The notes under the pieces are model-generated. The model ran no database searches. It saw only the letters and a list, made by a program, of their open reading frames with translations, and was not told the origin of the DNA. This document shows positions 51,960-60,706 of a stretch of 64,000 nucleotides of DNA, piece by piece. Position 1 is the stretch's first letter; each line of letters opens with the position of its first letter. Location of the stretch: contig CBESWG010000017.1 in the NCBI GenBank assembly GCA_965533275.1, forward strand, positions 1 to 64,000, given 5' to 3'. The stretch comes from JAUXEH01 sp965533275. Lineage in GTDB: Bacteria; Acidobacteriota; Aminicenantia; Aminicenantales; Aminicenantaceae. The translations under genes and the position numbers were made by a program.

Positions 51960-53126
51960 TCACAGCGTACGGACTACAACCTGGATCTTGTCGACCGCTT
52001 CCCTAAGGTTTTCCAGCGAGTTGGCATAGGAGATGCGGATATGGCCTCTCCCTCTGGCGCCGAAATGCTCACCGGCCACAGTGGCCACGCCGGCCTCTTC
52101 CAACAGCCGTTGGGAAAGCTCGTTTCCGGAAAGCCCGGTTCCCTGTATCGAAGGGAAGAGGTAGAAGCTGCCCGCGGGCTTCGTGCATGAGAAGCCTGGG
52201 AGCCTGTTCACGGCATCCGCGATGAAATCGCGGCGCTTCCGGAATTCCTCCACCATGGCCAGTGAGGGGCCCTGATCGCCCTGAAGCGCCGTCACTCCGC
52301 CCCACTGGGAAAATGTGTTCGTGGAAGTGATCATGTACTGATGGTAACGCAGCATCGGGTCGATGAGCGTCTGCGGCCCCATTGCGAAGCCCAGCCTCCA
52401 ACCGGTCATGGAATAGAACTTTGAGAGGCCGTTCAAGATGATCGTGCGCTCTCGCAGCCCGTCGACCGATGCCGCACAAGTATGGAGGGCAGGAGGGTAG
52501 ATGATCTTCTCATAGATCTCGTCGCTCACCACCACGAGGTCGTGCTCCACGGCCAGGCGAGCGAGCCGTGCGAGTACATCCGGCCCGATCACTCCTCCCG
52601 TGGGATTGGAGGGGCTGGCCAGGACCAGCATGCGCGTGCGCGGCGTGATCAGGCTTGCGACCTCCTCGGGATCGGGCTGGAAGCCCGCTCCAGCGAACAG
52701 AGAGTAGCTGATAGGCTCTGCCAGGGCCGTGAAGGCATCCGGGGCATAGTTGACCCAGCGGGGATCCGGGATGAGGACCTGGTCTCCTGGATCGAGGAGA
52801 GCATTGACAGCCAGGAAGATGCCCTCGGCGACTCCGTTGGTGATCACGATCTCCGCGCCCGGGTCATAGGACAGCCCGTATTCGGACCTGTATTTGTCAG
52901 CGACCGCACGGCGCAGCTCGATGATGCCCGCGTTGGCCGCATAGTGGTGCTTTCCTTCTCGGAGTGCCCGGATGGCGGCTTCGACGATGTGAGGCGGTGT
53001 GTCGAAATCGGGCCGACCGATCTCCAGGTGGATGATCTTGCGCCCTGTCCGCTCCAGTTCGCGGGCCCGGTCGAACATCACACGGATCTGCTGTTTGGGT
53101 AGGCGGCGAGCTGAGATGGACTGCAT
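51960..53126 (-). CDS. PLP-dependent class I/II aminotransferase (aspartate aminotransferase-like)
   Basis: 388 residues from ATG 53126 (GGAAGG upstream). Fold type I motifs are clear: IIHLEIGRPDFDTPPHI at the N-terminus, LASPSNPTGGVI (substrate-carboxylate loop), VVVSDEIYEKIIY (PLP Asp and Tyr), and NGLSKFYSMTGWRLGF with the Schiff-base Lys and the phosphate-binding Arg. The conserved substrate Arg sits in GHIRISYAN near the C-terminus. It transaminates an amino acid with a 2-oxo acid; specificity cannot be read, but aspartate or aromatic residues are usual for this subgroup. It starts the run of minus-strand peptide-use genes. Confidence 0.93.
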   Translation of the reverse strand: MQSISARRLPKQQIRVMFDRARELERTGRKIIHLEIGRPDFDTPPHIVEAAIRALREGKHHYAANAGIIELRRAVADKYRSEYGLSYDPGAEIVITNGVAEGIFLAVNALLDPGDQVLIPDPRWVNYAPDAFTALAEPISYSLFAGAGFQPDPEEVASLITPRTRMLVLASPSNPTGGVIGPDVLARLARLAVEHDLVVVSDEIYEKIIYPPALHTCAASVDGLRERTIILNGLSKFYSMTGWRLGFAMGPQTLIDPMLRYHQYMITSTNTFSQWGGVTALQGDQGPSLAMVEEFRKRRDFIADAVNRLPGFSCTKPAGSFYLFPSIQGTGLSGNELSQRLLEEAGVATVAGEHFGARGRGHIRISYANSLENLREAVDKIQVVVRTL

Positions 53127-53237
53127 GGATACGGCCTTCCGGCAGCGGCAGCGGTGTAAGGGCCGCCACTGGCTTCGGAATTCAGACAATGATACATATC
53201 ACAGGCGGTGGGGGATGTCAAAATCGAAGGAGCCGGA

Positions 53238-54500
53238 TCAGCCTTTGCTTCCGATGGCGGCATAGTTTACCGGTGAAAACAGCAGCTGGTTGAGCTTGTC
53301 CAGATTTTTGTTCAGCAGGGCGGAAGCTTCGTTCTCGGATGGGAGGGTCTGCAGGGCCTGCTCGTCCAGGGTGGAGGAGTAGCGGATCTCTACCTGGTCG
53401 AAACCGGCGCTTCCCAGCAGGAATTCCAGCGCCCGGGGGTGGATCGGCTGTTGGTGGGTCATGTCCAGGAAGTACACGTGGACCAGCGCGAAAACCGATG
53501 TCGGGTTGAGGGTTTCGAGGACCAGGTGTGTGGAAGGAGCGAGTTTTGCGAACGCTAGGTCGACCAGGCGCCTGAGGTAGTCGGGCCGCAGGTGCTCCAC
53601 AACCTGCGAGGAGAAGATGCCGCCCAGGCTGCCGTCCGGGTAAGCAGCCAGGGACTCCAGGATGTCTCCTCTGCGGCACTCGAGTCCCCGCTCCCGGCAG
53701 GCTGCGATCATCTGTTCGTTGAGGTCAATGCCTTCGCACGGGATATTGTTCTGTGAGAGCAGCTCCAGAAACTCTCCCCGCCCGCATCCCAGGTCCAGGA
53801 CGGTCCGGTCTGTCTGGAAGAAGGGCAGGAAGCCCTCCTGCTGGGCCTTGACATCCTGGTCGGATCCCCGGTGCCGGTTTTCGAATCCGGCGTAGGGGAT
53901 GTCTTCCAGGGGGGCGGCCAGAGATCGGACTGCGGCGGGAGTGGGGAGCTCTTGCTCCTCTAGGGTTGCGAGCAGCCTCTGCAGCTGCTCCCGCAGCTGG
54001 ACGTAGTTCTTCATGAGCAGCACGGCGTCATCGCAGCCGGCCCTCAGCTTGTCGATGCGCCACTCCAGGCTTTTGAAGATCATGTTCACATGGTTGCTGC
54101 CCAGGGCATCCCATTCCCTGTCCCTGGCCTCCATGAGCTCGTCCTGGGTCCGGGCCAGGTCCAGCTGTGCGGCGATGGTATCCTGGCTGAGCTCAAGCTG
54201 GCTCTGCATGGCCGACTGGAGCCTTTGCAGAGCGGCCGCCAGTTCTGTGATGCTGTCCGGTGGGGGAGACTCATCGACCTTTCCCGGACGCCCGAACATA
54301 GGGGTTTTTCTGCGGGAGTCGGGGGCGTTTTGACCCTTTTGAGGGGATTCTTTCAGGAGAGAGGGGGACGGATATTCCTTCAGCGTGTCGTGAAGGGCAG
54401 CAAGGGCCTGGCTTTTATCCTTGAGCAGTTGGAGCTTTTGTGACAGCTCCTTTTCTTTTTCCAGTCTTTTATGGGAAAAGCTTTCCAGCGTGCGCTTCAT
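53238..54500 (-). CDS. SAM-dependent methyltransferase with N-terminal coiled coil (O-antigen/polysaccharide type)
   Basis: 420 residues. The first 190 are charged and helical, with coiled-coil patterns (RLEKEKELSQKLQLLKDKSQ; RTQDELMEARDREWDAL). The methyltransferase domain follows (about 215-400): TVLDLGCGRGEFLELL (motif I), EGIDLNEQMIAACRERGLE, DGSLGGIFSSQVVEHL and LVLETLNPTSVFALVH. This domain is shared with MetW-like and polysaccharide-chain-modifying methyltransferases of glycan loci. It is 21 bases downstream of tatA on the same strand. The target is unknown; surface glycan is a guess from family context. Confidence 0.86.
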   Translation of the reverse strand: MKRTLESFSHKRLEKEKELSQKLQLLKDKSQALAALHDTLKEYPSPSLLKESPQKGQNAPDSRRKTPMFGRPGKVDESPPPDSITELAAALQRLQSAMQSQLELSQDTIAAQLDLARTQDELMEARDREWDALGSNHVNMIFKSLEWRIDKLRAGCDDAVLLMKNYVQLREQLQRLLATLEEQELPTPAAVRSLAAPLEDIPYAGFENRHRGSDQDVKAQQEGFLPFFQTDRTVLDLGCGRGEFLELLSQNNIPCEGIDLNEQMIAACRERGLECRRGDILESLAAYPDGSLGGIFSSQVVEHLRPDYLRRLVDLAFAKLAPSTHLVLETLNPTSVFALVHVYFLDMTHQQPIHPRALEFLLGSAGFDQVEIRYSSTLDEQALQTLPSENEASALLNKNLDKLNQLLFSPVNYAAIGSKG

Positions 54501-54521
54501 ACAATCCCGGGAGGAGCGAAG

Positions 54522-54716
54522 CTAATCCTTGTCCGCAGATTTATCTTCGTCGCCGTCCTGTTCTTTTTCATCTTTTGACATGGATTTTTTGAAGTTCGTG
54601 ATGCCCTGGCCCAATGATTTTCCAAGCTCGGGCAGGCGGCGGGCACCAAAGATGATCACGACGATCGCCAGGATCAGGAGCATTTCCGGCAAGCCGAGTG
54701 GTCCGAATAAAAACAT
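54522..54716 (-). CDS. tatA: Sec-independent protein translocase subunit TatA/TatE
   Basis: 64 residues from ATG 54716, with GGAGGT four bases upstream. It opens MFLFGPLGLPEMLLILAIVV (a single membrane helix), then FGARRLPELGKSLGQGITNFK, the TatA amphipathic helix with the FG hinge, then a charged tail. The longer in-frame reading upstream is not translated by this logic. TatA oligomerises to pass folded proteins across the inner membrane; tatC must lie elsewhere. Confidence 0.95.
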   Translation of the reverse strand: MFLFGPLGLPEMLLILAIVVIIFGARRLPELGKSLGQGITNFKKSMSKDEKEQDGDEDKSADKD

Positions 54717-54741
54717 GAATACCTCCACAAATACCTTTCCC

Positions 54742-54770
54742 ACGGTACTCGAGTCCCTGCTAAAAGTCAA
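54742..54770 (-). promoter_or_regulatory. Promoter of the tatA-methyltransferase unit
   Basis: On the minus strand TTGACT (54770-54765), a 17-base spacer and TACCGT (54747-54742). The predicted start is near 54735, with a normal leader and Shine-Dalgarno site, in contrast to the divergent lepA. Confidence 0.6.
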
Positions 54771-54797
54771 GATTCCTCTTATCCCCGGGCCCGGTCG

Positions 54798-54806
54798 TGC
54801 TATACT
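54798..54806 (+). promoter_or_regulatory. Extended -10 (TGCTATACT) of lepA, short or leaderless mRNA
   Basis: TGC-TATACT with TATACT at 54801-54806 and no good -35. The predicted start near 54813 is about six bases before the ATG at 54819, and no Shine-Dalgarno sequence is present. Confidence 0.55.
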
Positions 54807-54818
54807 ATGCTGTTTACT

Positions 54819-56609
54819 ATGAAAGATATACGGAACTTTTCGATCATCGCCCACATCGACCATGGCAAGTCGACCCTGGCCGACCGCCTGCTGGTGAAGA
54901 CGGGGGCGGTCTCTGAGCGGGAGTTTCGTGACCAGGTCCTGGACACCATGGAGCTCGAGCGGGAGCGGGGCATCACCATCAAGGCCCAGACGGCACGACT
55001 CCGGTATGCCTCACCCGATGGGCGGGAGTACATACTCAACCTGATCGACACGCCGGGTCATGTCGATTTCTCCTATGAGGTTTCCCGCAGCCTCGCCGCC
55101 TGTGAGGGGGCGCTCCTGGTCATCGATGCCTCTCAGGGGATAGAGGCCCAGACCCTGGCGAACACCTACCTGGCTCTCCAGAACGACCTGGTGCTCATTC
55201 CGGTCCTCAATAAGATTGATCTCCCGCAGGCCGAGCCCGAATCCGTGATGGAACAGGTGGAACACATCATCGGGATCGATGCAGAGGACTCGCTCCTGGT
55301 CAGCGCCAAACTGGGGACAGGTGTGGATCAAGTGCTCGAGCGCATCGTGGACCAAATCCCGGCACCGCAGGGCGATCCCGGGGCTCCGCTCAAGGCCCTG
55401 CTCTTCGATTCCTGGTTCGATACCTACCGCGGTGTGGTTATCCTGGCCCGCGTCTATGACGGGGAGCTTACGGTCGGGGACCGGATCGAGCTGATGTCGC
55501 TGAACGCTGCCTATGAGGTCGAGGAAGTGGGATTCCTGACCCCCAAACTCCAGAAGAGCGACCGCATCATGGCTGGAGAGGTGGGCTATGTGATGGCAGG
55601 GATCAAAGAGCTGGGCCATGCCCGCATCGGAGACACCATCACGCATGTCCGCCGCCAGACACCCACCCCGCTCCCTGGATTCAAGGAGGCCAAGCCCATG
55701 GTATTCTGCGGCATGTATCCGACGGCCGCCTCCGGAGTGGCAACGTTACGCAAGGCATTGGAAAAGCTGCGGCTGACCGATTTCTCCTTCCGCTTCGATC
55801 CCGAAAACTCACCGGCCCTGGGGATGGGCTTCCGCTGCGGCTTCCTGGGACTCCTGCACCGGGAGATCATCCAGGAGCGCCTGGAGCGGGAGTTCGATCT
55901 GAGTGTGCTCACGACGGCGCCCAACGTGAGCTTCAGGGTGACCCGGATGGACGGCTCTGTGATCGAGATCGAAAGCCCCGCCCAGCTGCCACCCGCTTCC
56001 GAGTTCCAGTCCATCGCCGAGCCTGTCCTTGAGGCCATGATCCTGACTCCCGACCGCTATCTGGGCGCGGTGCTTAAGCTCCTGGAGAAACGGCGGGGAG
56101 AGCAGAAGAAGATGGAATACATCTCCAGCCAGCGCATCTTCCTCACCTACCTCCTTCCCTTAAACGAGATTGTGTTCGATTTCTATGACCAGCTGAAGTC
56201 CCTTTCTCAAGGTTATGCATCCCTGGACTACGAGTTTGCCGGCTTTCGGGAGGCGGACCTGGTCCGGCTCGACATCATCATCAACCGGGAGCCCGTCGAT
56301 GCGCTGTCCCTGATCGTGCACCGGGAAAAAGCCTATGCCCTGGGCCGAAACCTGGTCCAGAAGCTGAAGGAAACCATCCCCCGCCAGCAGTATGAGGTGT
56401 CCCTGCAGGCTGCCCTGGGCAAGCGCGTGATCGCGCGCGAGTCTGTCAAGGCCTATCGGAAGGATGTGCTGGCGAAGCTCTACGGCGGAGATTACACAAG
56501 GAAGATGAAACTCCTCGAAAAACAGAAGGCCGGCAAGAGGCGCATGAAAAAAGTAGGCCAGGTGGAGATCCCGCAGGAAGCCTTCATGGTGCTCCTCAAG
56601 ATCAAGTGA
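54819..56609 (+). CDS. lepA: Elongation factor 4 (LepA), ribosome-associated GTPase
   Basis: 596 residues, standard length. ATG 54819 gives the canonical start MKDIRNFSIIAHIDHGKSTL; an ATG at 54807 overlaps the -10 box region. G-domain motifs: AHIDHGKST, DTPGHVDF and NKIDLP; then EF-G-like domains, and the LepA-specific C-terminus with YGGDYTRKMKLLEKQKAGK. LepA acts on translating or assembling ribosomes under ionic stress. It is divergent from tatA. Confidence 0.97.
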   Translation: MKDIRNFSIIAHIDHGKSTLADRLLVKTGAVSEREFRDQVLDTMELERERGITIKAQTARLRYASPDGREYILNLIDTPGHVDFSYEVSRSLAACEGALLVIDASQGIEAQTLANTYLALQNDLVLIPVLNKIDLPQAEPESVMEQVEHIIGIDAEDSLLVSAKLGTGVDQVLERIVDQIPAPQGDPGAPLKALLFDSWFDTYRGVVILARVYDGELTVGDRIELMSLNAAYEVEEVGFLTPKLQKSDRIMAGEVGYVMAGIKELGHARIGDTITHVRRQTPTPLPGFKEAKPMVFCGMYPTAASGVATLRKALEKLRLTDFSFRFDPENSPALGMGFRCGFLGLLHREIIQERLEREFDLSVLTTAPNVSFRVTRMDGSVIEIESPAQLPPASEFQSIAEPVLEAMILTPDRYLGAVLKLLEKRRGEQKKMEYISSQRIFLTYLLPLNEIVFDFYDQLKSLSQGYASLDYEFAGFREADLVRLDIIINREPVDALSLIVHREKAYALGRNLVQKLKETIPRQQYEVSLQAALGKRVIARESVKAYRKDVLAKLYGGDYTRKMKLLEKQKAGKRRMKKVGQVEIPQEAFMVLLKIK

Positions 56610-56664
56610 GCCGCCTGAATGCGGCCCCTGAGCCCCTCCGCCCGATTCTGATCTCCCCAACTTC

Positions 56665-56693
56665 TTTACTCCCGGGGTGCGAATCGTTATAGT
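56665..56693 (+). promoter_or_regulatory. Possible promoter of mtnA-tsaD
   Basis: TTTACT (56665-56670), a 17-base spacer and TATAGT (56688-56693). The predicted start near 56700 is 10 bases before the ATG at 56710, with GAGG in between. Confidence 0.45.
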
Positions 56694-56709
56694 GAAGCAG
56701 AGGTCTATC

Positions 56710-57744
56710 ATGAAGCCGACGATCGAGTGGAAACAGGACCGGGTCGTGATGATCGATCAGCGCCGACTCCCCGGGGAAGAGGTGTATGTGGAGTGCCGGG
56801 ATCACGAGCGGGTGGCCCGGGCCATCGAGACCATGGTCATCCGGGGCGCCCCCGCCATCGGCGTGGCGGCCGCTTACGGAATCGTGCTGGGGGTCCTCAA
56901 CTGGCCGGATGGGAGCGAATGGGATGACGGATTTGCCCAGATCTACCGGAGGCTGGAGGAGACCCGTCCCACGGCACGCAACCTGTTCTGGGCCCTGGAG
57001 CAGATGAAGGCCACCTTCGAAGCTCACCGGGACTCCGGGCTCGAGGGGCTCCAGAAGGCCCTGCTGGACCGGGCGCAGGCCATCGACAGGGAAGACGTAG
57101 AGATGTGCCGGAGGATCGGTGAATGGGGCAAAACGTTCGTTCAGGCTGGGCAGACCATCCTGACCCACTGCAATGCCGGGGGGCTGGCCACGGCCGGCTA
57201 TGGGACGGCCCTTGGTGTGGTGCGTGCCGCATTTGCGGAACATCCGGATATCCAGGTCTATGCCGACGAGACCCGCCCACTCCTCCAGGGTGCCCGCCTG
57301 ACCTGCTGGGAGCTGGAAAAGGACGGTATCCCGGTAGTGCTGATCACGGATAACATGGCGGGCTTTCTCATGCAGCGGGGCGAGATCTCGCTGGTGGTGA
57401 CCGGGGCCGACCGGATCGCAAGCAACGGGGACACGGCCAACAAGATCGGCACCTATACCGCGGCGGTCCTGGCCCGGGAAAACGGCATCCCCTTTTACAT
57501 CGCCGCGCCCATGAACACGATCGACTTCTCCCTGACCGGGGGAGGCCAGATCCCCATCGAGGAGCGCCACCCGGACGAGGTGCGCCGAGTCGGAGACTGC
57601 CTCATCTCACCCCCCCAGGTCCGAGTGAAGAATCCGGCCTTTGATGTAACGCCCGCCCGCTTCATCACGGCAATCATCACGGAACGCGGAATCGCCTTCC
57701 CGCCTTTCGAGGATTCACTGGAGGCCCTGCGGGGCTCCGAATAG
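56710..57744 (+). CDS. mtnA: S-methyl-5-thioribose-1-phosphate isomerase
   Basis: 344 residues from ATG 56710 (GAGG upstream; an in-frame ATG at 56677 precedes the -10 box). Family motifs: VIRGAPAIGVAAAYG near the N-terminus, THCNAGGLATAGYGTALGV with the catalytic Cys, DETRPLLQGARLTCWEL, and VTGADRIASNGDTANKIGTY with the catalytic Asp. It opens the ring of methylthioribose-1-phosphate in methionine salvage. No other salvage gene is present, so the pathway continues elsewhere, or the protein serves a related sugar-phosphate isomerisation. tsaD follows nine bases later. Confidence 0.95.
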   Translation: MKPTIEWKQDRVVMIDQRRLPGEEVYVECRDHERVARAIETMVIRGAPAIGVAAAYGIVLGVLNWPDGSEWDDGFAQIYRRLEETRPTARNLFWALEQMKATFEAHRDSGLEGLQKALLDRAQAIDREDVEMCRRIGEWGKTFVQAGQTILTHCNAGGLATAGYGTALGVVRAAFAEHPDIQVYADETRPLLQGARLTCWELEKDGIPVVLITDNMAGFLMQRGEISLVVTGADRIASNGDTANKIGTYTAAVLARENGIPFYIAAPMNTIDFSLTGGGQIPIEERHPDEVRRVGDCLISPPQVRVKNPAFDVTPARFITAIITERGIAFPPFEDSLEALRGSE

Positions 57745-57753
57745 GACACAGCC

Positions 57754-58755
57754 ATGCGGATCCTGGGAATAGAGACATCTTGCGATGAGACCTCCGCGAG
57801 CGTGGTGGATCAGGACCTCCGCCTGCACAGCAATGTGGTGCTCTCTCAGGATGAGGTCCATGCGCCGTATGGGGGGATCGTTCCGGAACTGGCGTCCCGG
57901 CAACACATCCGTTCCATCGCGTTCGTGGTGAACGAAAGCCTGGAGAGGGCCGGTTTGGCTGTCGGTGAGGTGGATGCTTTTGCCGTGACCCAGGGACCAG
58001 GGCTGATCGGCTCCCTCTTGGTCGGGCTCTCCTTTGCCAAGGGGCTGGCCTATGCTCAAGACAGGCCCCTGGTCCCGGTCGATCACCTGGAATCCCATGT
58101 TTATTCTGCCTTTATCGAGAACCGCGGCATCACCTATCCTATCCTGGCCCTCCTGGTCTCGGGGGGACACACCTCGCTCTATGTTGTGGAGGAACCCCTG
58201 CAATTCCGGGTGATCGCCAAGACGCGGGACGATGCCGCCGGCGAAGCCCTGGATAAGATCGCCAAGTTCCTGGAGTTGGGCTATCCCGGCGGCCCCATCA
58301 TCGACCGGATGGCGGGGGAGGGCGATCCGGATCGCTTCGCCTTTGCACGGCCGCACATGTCCGACGGCAGTCTGGACTTCAGCTTCAGCGGATTCAAGAC
58401 CGCAGGTTTACGTCTGATCCGGAAGCTGGGCCTCACCCGGTCGCACGCTGATTTCCTGGATTTTATCGCCAGCTTCGAGGCGGCCGTGATCAGGACCCTG
58501 CTGCACAACCTGGAGCGGGCCCTCAACGATTTCGATCCGAACTCCCTGATCCTGTGTGGAGGAGTCGCGCGGAACACAAAGCTGCGGGCCCAGTTCCTGG
58601 ATCTGGCGTCCCGACAGGGTGTCCCCGGCTACGTCCCTTCCCCCGAGCTGTGTACGGACAACGCGGCCATGGTGGCCGCCCTGGCTCATGAGAAGCTGGC
58701 CCAGGGGTTCCCCCGGGAACTTGACCTGACCCTCAACGCCTACCCGCGGCGGTGA
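57754..58755 (+). CDS. tsaD: tRNA N6-adenosine threonylcarbamoyltransferase
   Basis: 333 residues. ASKHA-fold motifs: ILGIETSCDETSASVV at the N-terminus, the iron/zinc-binding HLESHVYSAF (H-x3-H, about 111-115), LLVSGGHTSLYVV, the late ILCGGVARNTKLRAQF and a CTDNAAMVAALAHEK end with the third metal Asp. With TsaB and TsaE it adds threonylcarbamoyl to A37 of ANN-decoding tRNAs. It is co-directional with mtnA and probably co-transcribed. Confidence 0.97.
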   Translation: MRILGIETSCDETSASVVDQDLRLHSNVVLSQDEVHAPYGGIVPELASRQHIRSIAFVVNESLERAGLAVGEVDAFAVTQGPGLIGSLLVGLSFAKGLAYAQDRPLVPVDHLESHVYSAFIENRGITYPILALLVSGGHTSLYVVEEPLQFRVIAKTRDDAAGEALDKIAKFLELGYPGGPIIDRMAGEGDPDRFAFARPHMSDGSLDFSFSGFKTAGLRLIRKLGLTRSHADFLDFIASFEAAVIRTLLHNLERALNDFDPNSLILCGGVARNTKLRAQFLDLASRQGVPGYVPSPELCTDNAAMVAALAHEKLAQGFPRELDLTLNAYPRR

Positions 58756-58804
58756 ACACAGTGGCTGCGTCGGTGGGATCAGCTCTGCTCCCGGAATAGA
58801 GGGG

Positions 58805-59635
58805 CTATTTCAGGAAGGTCCGGGCACCCGCGAAGCGGGGCCGGAAATAGGAGGAGTTCAGGGAGTCCACCCGGATGCGTTTGTCCTTCCCCGGAGCGTG
58901 GATAAAACTCTCTCCCCCGGTATAGATCCCCACGTGGGTCACGCGTTGACTGTTGGAGGTGCGGAAAAAGACCAGGTCGCCGCGGCCCAACTGTCCCTCT
59001 GAAACGTGCGTGCCCGTGAAAAACTGGGCATGGGATGTGCGGGGCAGGTTCAGGCCCACCAGGTTGTAGACGGCCATGGTCAGACCGCTGCAGTCGAAAC
59101 CGTTCTCGGGGGTTGTGCCCCCCCATTGATAGGGTATGCCCAAGAAGCTCTCCGCCCGGATCACGATCTCGTTTCGCAGATAGCCCGTCCCGAGCTCCGG
59201 CTCCTTCGCTACAGCCAAGGTCTCTGGACTGACGATATAGAACTCTGCGATGACTCCTCGGGCCCGGGCCCGCTCCGCCATTTCCTCTGCCGAGCTCCTG
59301 TCTGAAAAATCCCCGAAACGCACCTTGTAAAGCCCGGATTCGTGTTTGAAGTAGTAGACATTGAGCCCGAATTCCGTCAGGGACCGGGCGAGGCGGACGG
59401 CATTGCCCAGGTCCCGGAATGCCCCGACCTGGATGGTGAATCCAGCACGGGAACGTTCCGTTTCAGGAGCCGGGGCCTCGGTGGTCACACGAGGTTGGCG
59501 GGCGCAGGCTCCGGCCAGGAGCAGGATCAGTATGATGGCCCCCCAGCTCAGGATCGTGGCGCTGTGACCGGAGAGCCGTGTGGATGGACGGGTAGAGCGG
59601 ACTTCGTCTTCCCGGCCATACCCTGTGTCGATCAT
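58805..59635 (-). CDS. SPOR plus NlpC/P60 domain lipoprotein (peptidoglycan endopeptidase)
   Basis: 276 residues (GGAG upstream of the ATG). A hydrophobic signal ends in LLLAGAC, a lipobox-like site (Cys about 44). A SPOR domain (about 65-140; AGFTIQVGAFRDLGNAVRLA, LYKVRFGDFSDRS) binds denuded septal peptidoglycan. The NlpC/P60 domain (about 155-276) has catalytic Cys in FDCSGLTMAVYN, His in RVTHVGIYTGG and the third polar residue in FIHAPG. It cleaves stem peptides, probably at division. This Cys peptidase with a septal targeting domain complements the amidase at 5393. Confidence 0.93.
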   Translation of the reverse strand: MIDTGYGREDEVRSTRPSTRLSGHSATILSWGAIILILLLAGACARQPRVTTEAPAPETERSRAGFTIQVGAFRDLGNAVRLARSLTEFGLNVYYFKHESGLYKVRFGDFSDRSSAEEMAERARARGVIAEFYIVSPETLAVAKEPELGTGYLRNEIVIRAESFLGIPYQWGGTTPENGFDCSGLTMAVYNLVGLNLPRTSHAQFFTGTHVSEGQLGRGDLVFFRTSNSQRVTHVGIYTGGESFIHAPGKDKRIRVDSLNSSYFRPRFAGARTFLK

Positions 59636-59718
59636 GGCTCCTTCACATCTCGCGTGTATGTTTTCAACACTTGATTAGTCGCAGCTCAACCGGCCGGGTT
59701 GGCATTCTCCTGCCGGCT

Positions 59719-60705
59719 TCATATCCCCCAGGACCTCTGCAGGATTTCTCGATTGTCGCTGAGAAGGGAGATGTAAACACATTCCAGTTCCACCATTTCT
59801 CGGTCTGATTTATGCAGCCATTCGGAGAGCCAGGCGAACCGCAGGGCCAGGACAAAATCGAAGAGATGCTCCGCACCCTGTTGAGGTATGAAGCCAGCCT
59901 GATAGAGCCGCTTCAGGAAAGTTAACACGAGGTCGCCGGTCAATCCCTGGGGCAGCTCCATTCCGATGCAGCCGATCAGATTGGCGGTATCGTAGAGGTC
60001 GCGCTTGCGGCCCAGGAATTCCCAGTCGATGACAGCGGCGATGCCATTCTCCGACCAGACAACGTTCAGGGGATGATAGTCTCCGTGGCAGAAAGAAACG
60101 GGCAGTTCTTCATGAACCGGAAAAAAGCCCGCCTGGAGGCGGACGAAAACCGGTTCCACACGCCGGAGGATGTCCGGATCGTGCTGCCCGAGGCTTTCCT
60201 TGAATTCTCCGATGAAAGATGGCAGAGAAAAGGGCTGTTCGTGAGAGAATCCTGGGATATCCCCGGAGGCGTTCCTCAGGGAACACAGGAAATCGGCCAG
60301 GACACGGCCCCTCCACCCGTCGAACACATAGTCGGGCCGATCGAGCTCGATGCCTTCCACAAAGGGAATGACCTGCCAATCTCCCTCGGGTAGGTTTGCG
60401 ATGGAGTCCCGGTTCAGGCTGGGCAGGTAGGCCTGCAGGCAGGGGACACCGTGCCGATGGAGGTGGTCCAGTGTCTCCGCGATGAGGCGTTTATGCGGGA
60501 CCATTTCGGGAGAGAAGCGTTCCACGATATAGAGCCGGCCGCTCATGTCCTCCAAGACCATGCGATAGGCACAGCGTTCCGGGCTGCCGGCGATATCGAT
60601 GTCGGGTCGCGGCCGCCGCAAGCTGAGGCCCCAGGCCTGGGTGACGGCCTCCAGGACCTCCCTTGTGATCTCCGCTTCGGGGTGAGTCAGGCTTTCTGCG
60701 GCCAT
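59719..60705 (-). CDS. Aminoglycoside phosphotransferase-like kinase (APH/CotS superfamily)
   Basis: 328 residues. The protein-kinase-like fold has the catalytic loop VSFCHGDYHPLNVVW (HGDxHxxN, about 207-221) and the metal-binding AVIDWEFLGRKRDLYD. The N-lobe is poorly conserved (RLYIVERF as the Lys strand may be altered, with no clear Lys). Family members phosphorylate sugars, choline, homoserine or antibiotics; the substrate here is unknown. The gene starts one base after the stop of the polytopic membrane protein, so the two are translationally coupled, hinting at a glycan or lipid substrate. Confidence 0.85.
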   Translation of the reverse strand: MAAESLTHPEAEITREVLEAVTQAWGLSLRRPRPDIDIAGSPERCAYRMVLEDMSGRLYIVERFSPEMVPHKRLIAETLDHLHRHGVPCLQAYLPSLNRDSIANLPEGDWQVIPFVEGIELDRPDYVFDGWRGRVLADFLCSLRNASGDIPGFSHEQPFSLPSFIGEFKESLGQHDPDILRRVEPVFVRLQAGFFPVHEELPVSFCHGDYHPLNVVWSENGIAAVIDWEFLGRKRDLYDTANLIGCIGMELPQGLTGDLVLTFLKRLYQAGFIPQQGAEHLFDFVLALRFAWLSEWLHKSDREMVELECVYISLLSDNREILQRSWGI

Positions 60706-60706
60706 C

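Noticed and set aside
56610..56709. SAM-type riboswitch before the methionine-salvage gene mtnA
   Set aside because: The 100-base interval is too short for the known folds and most of it lies before the predicted transcription start.
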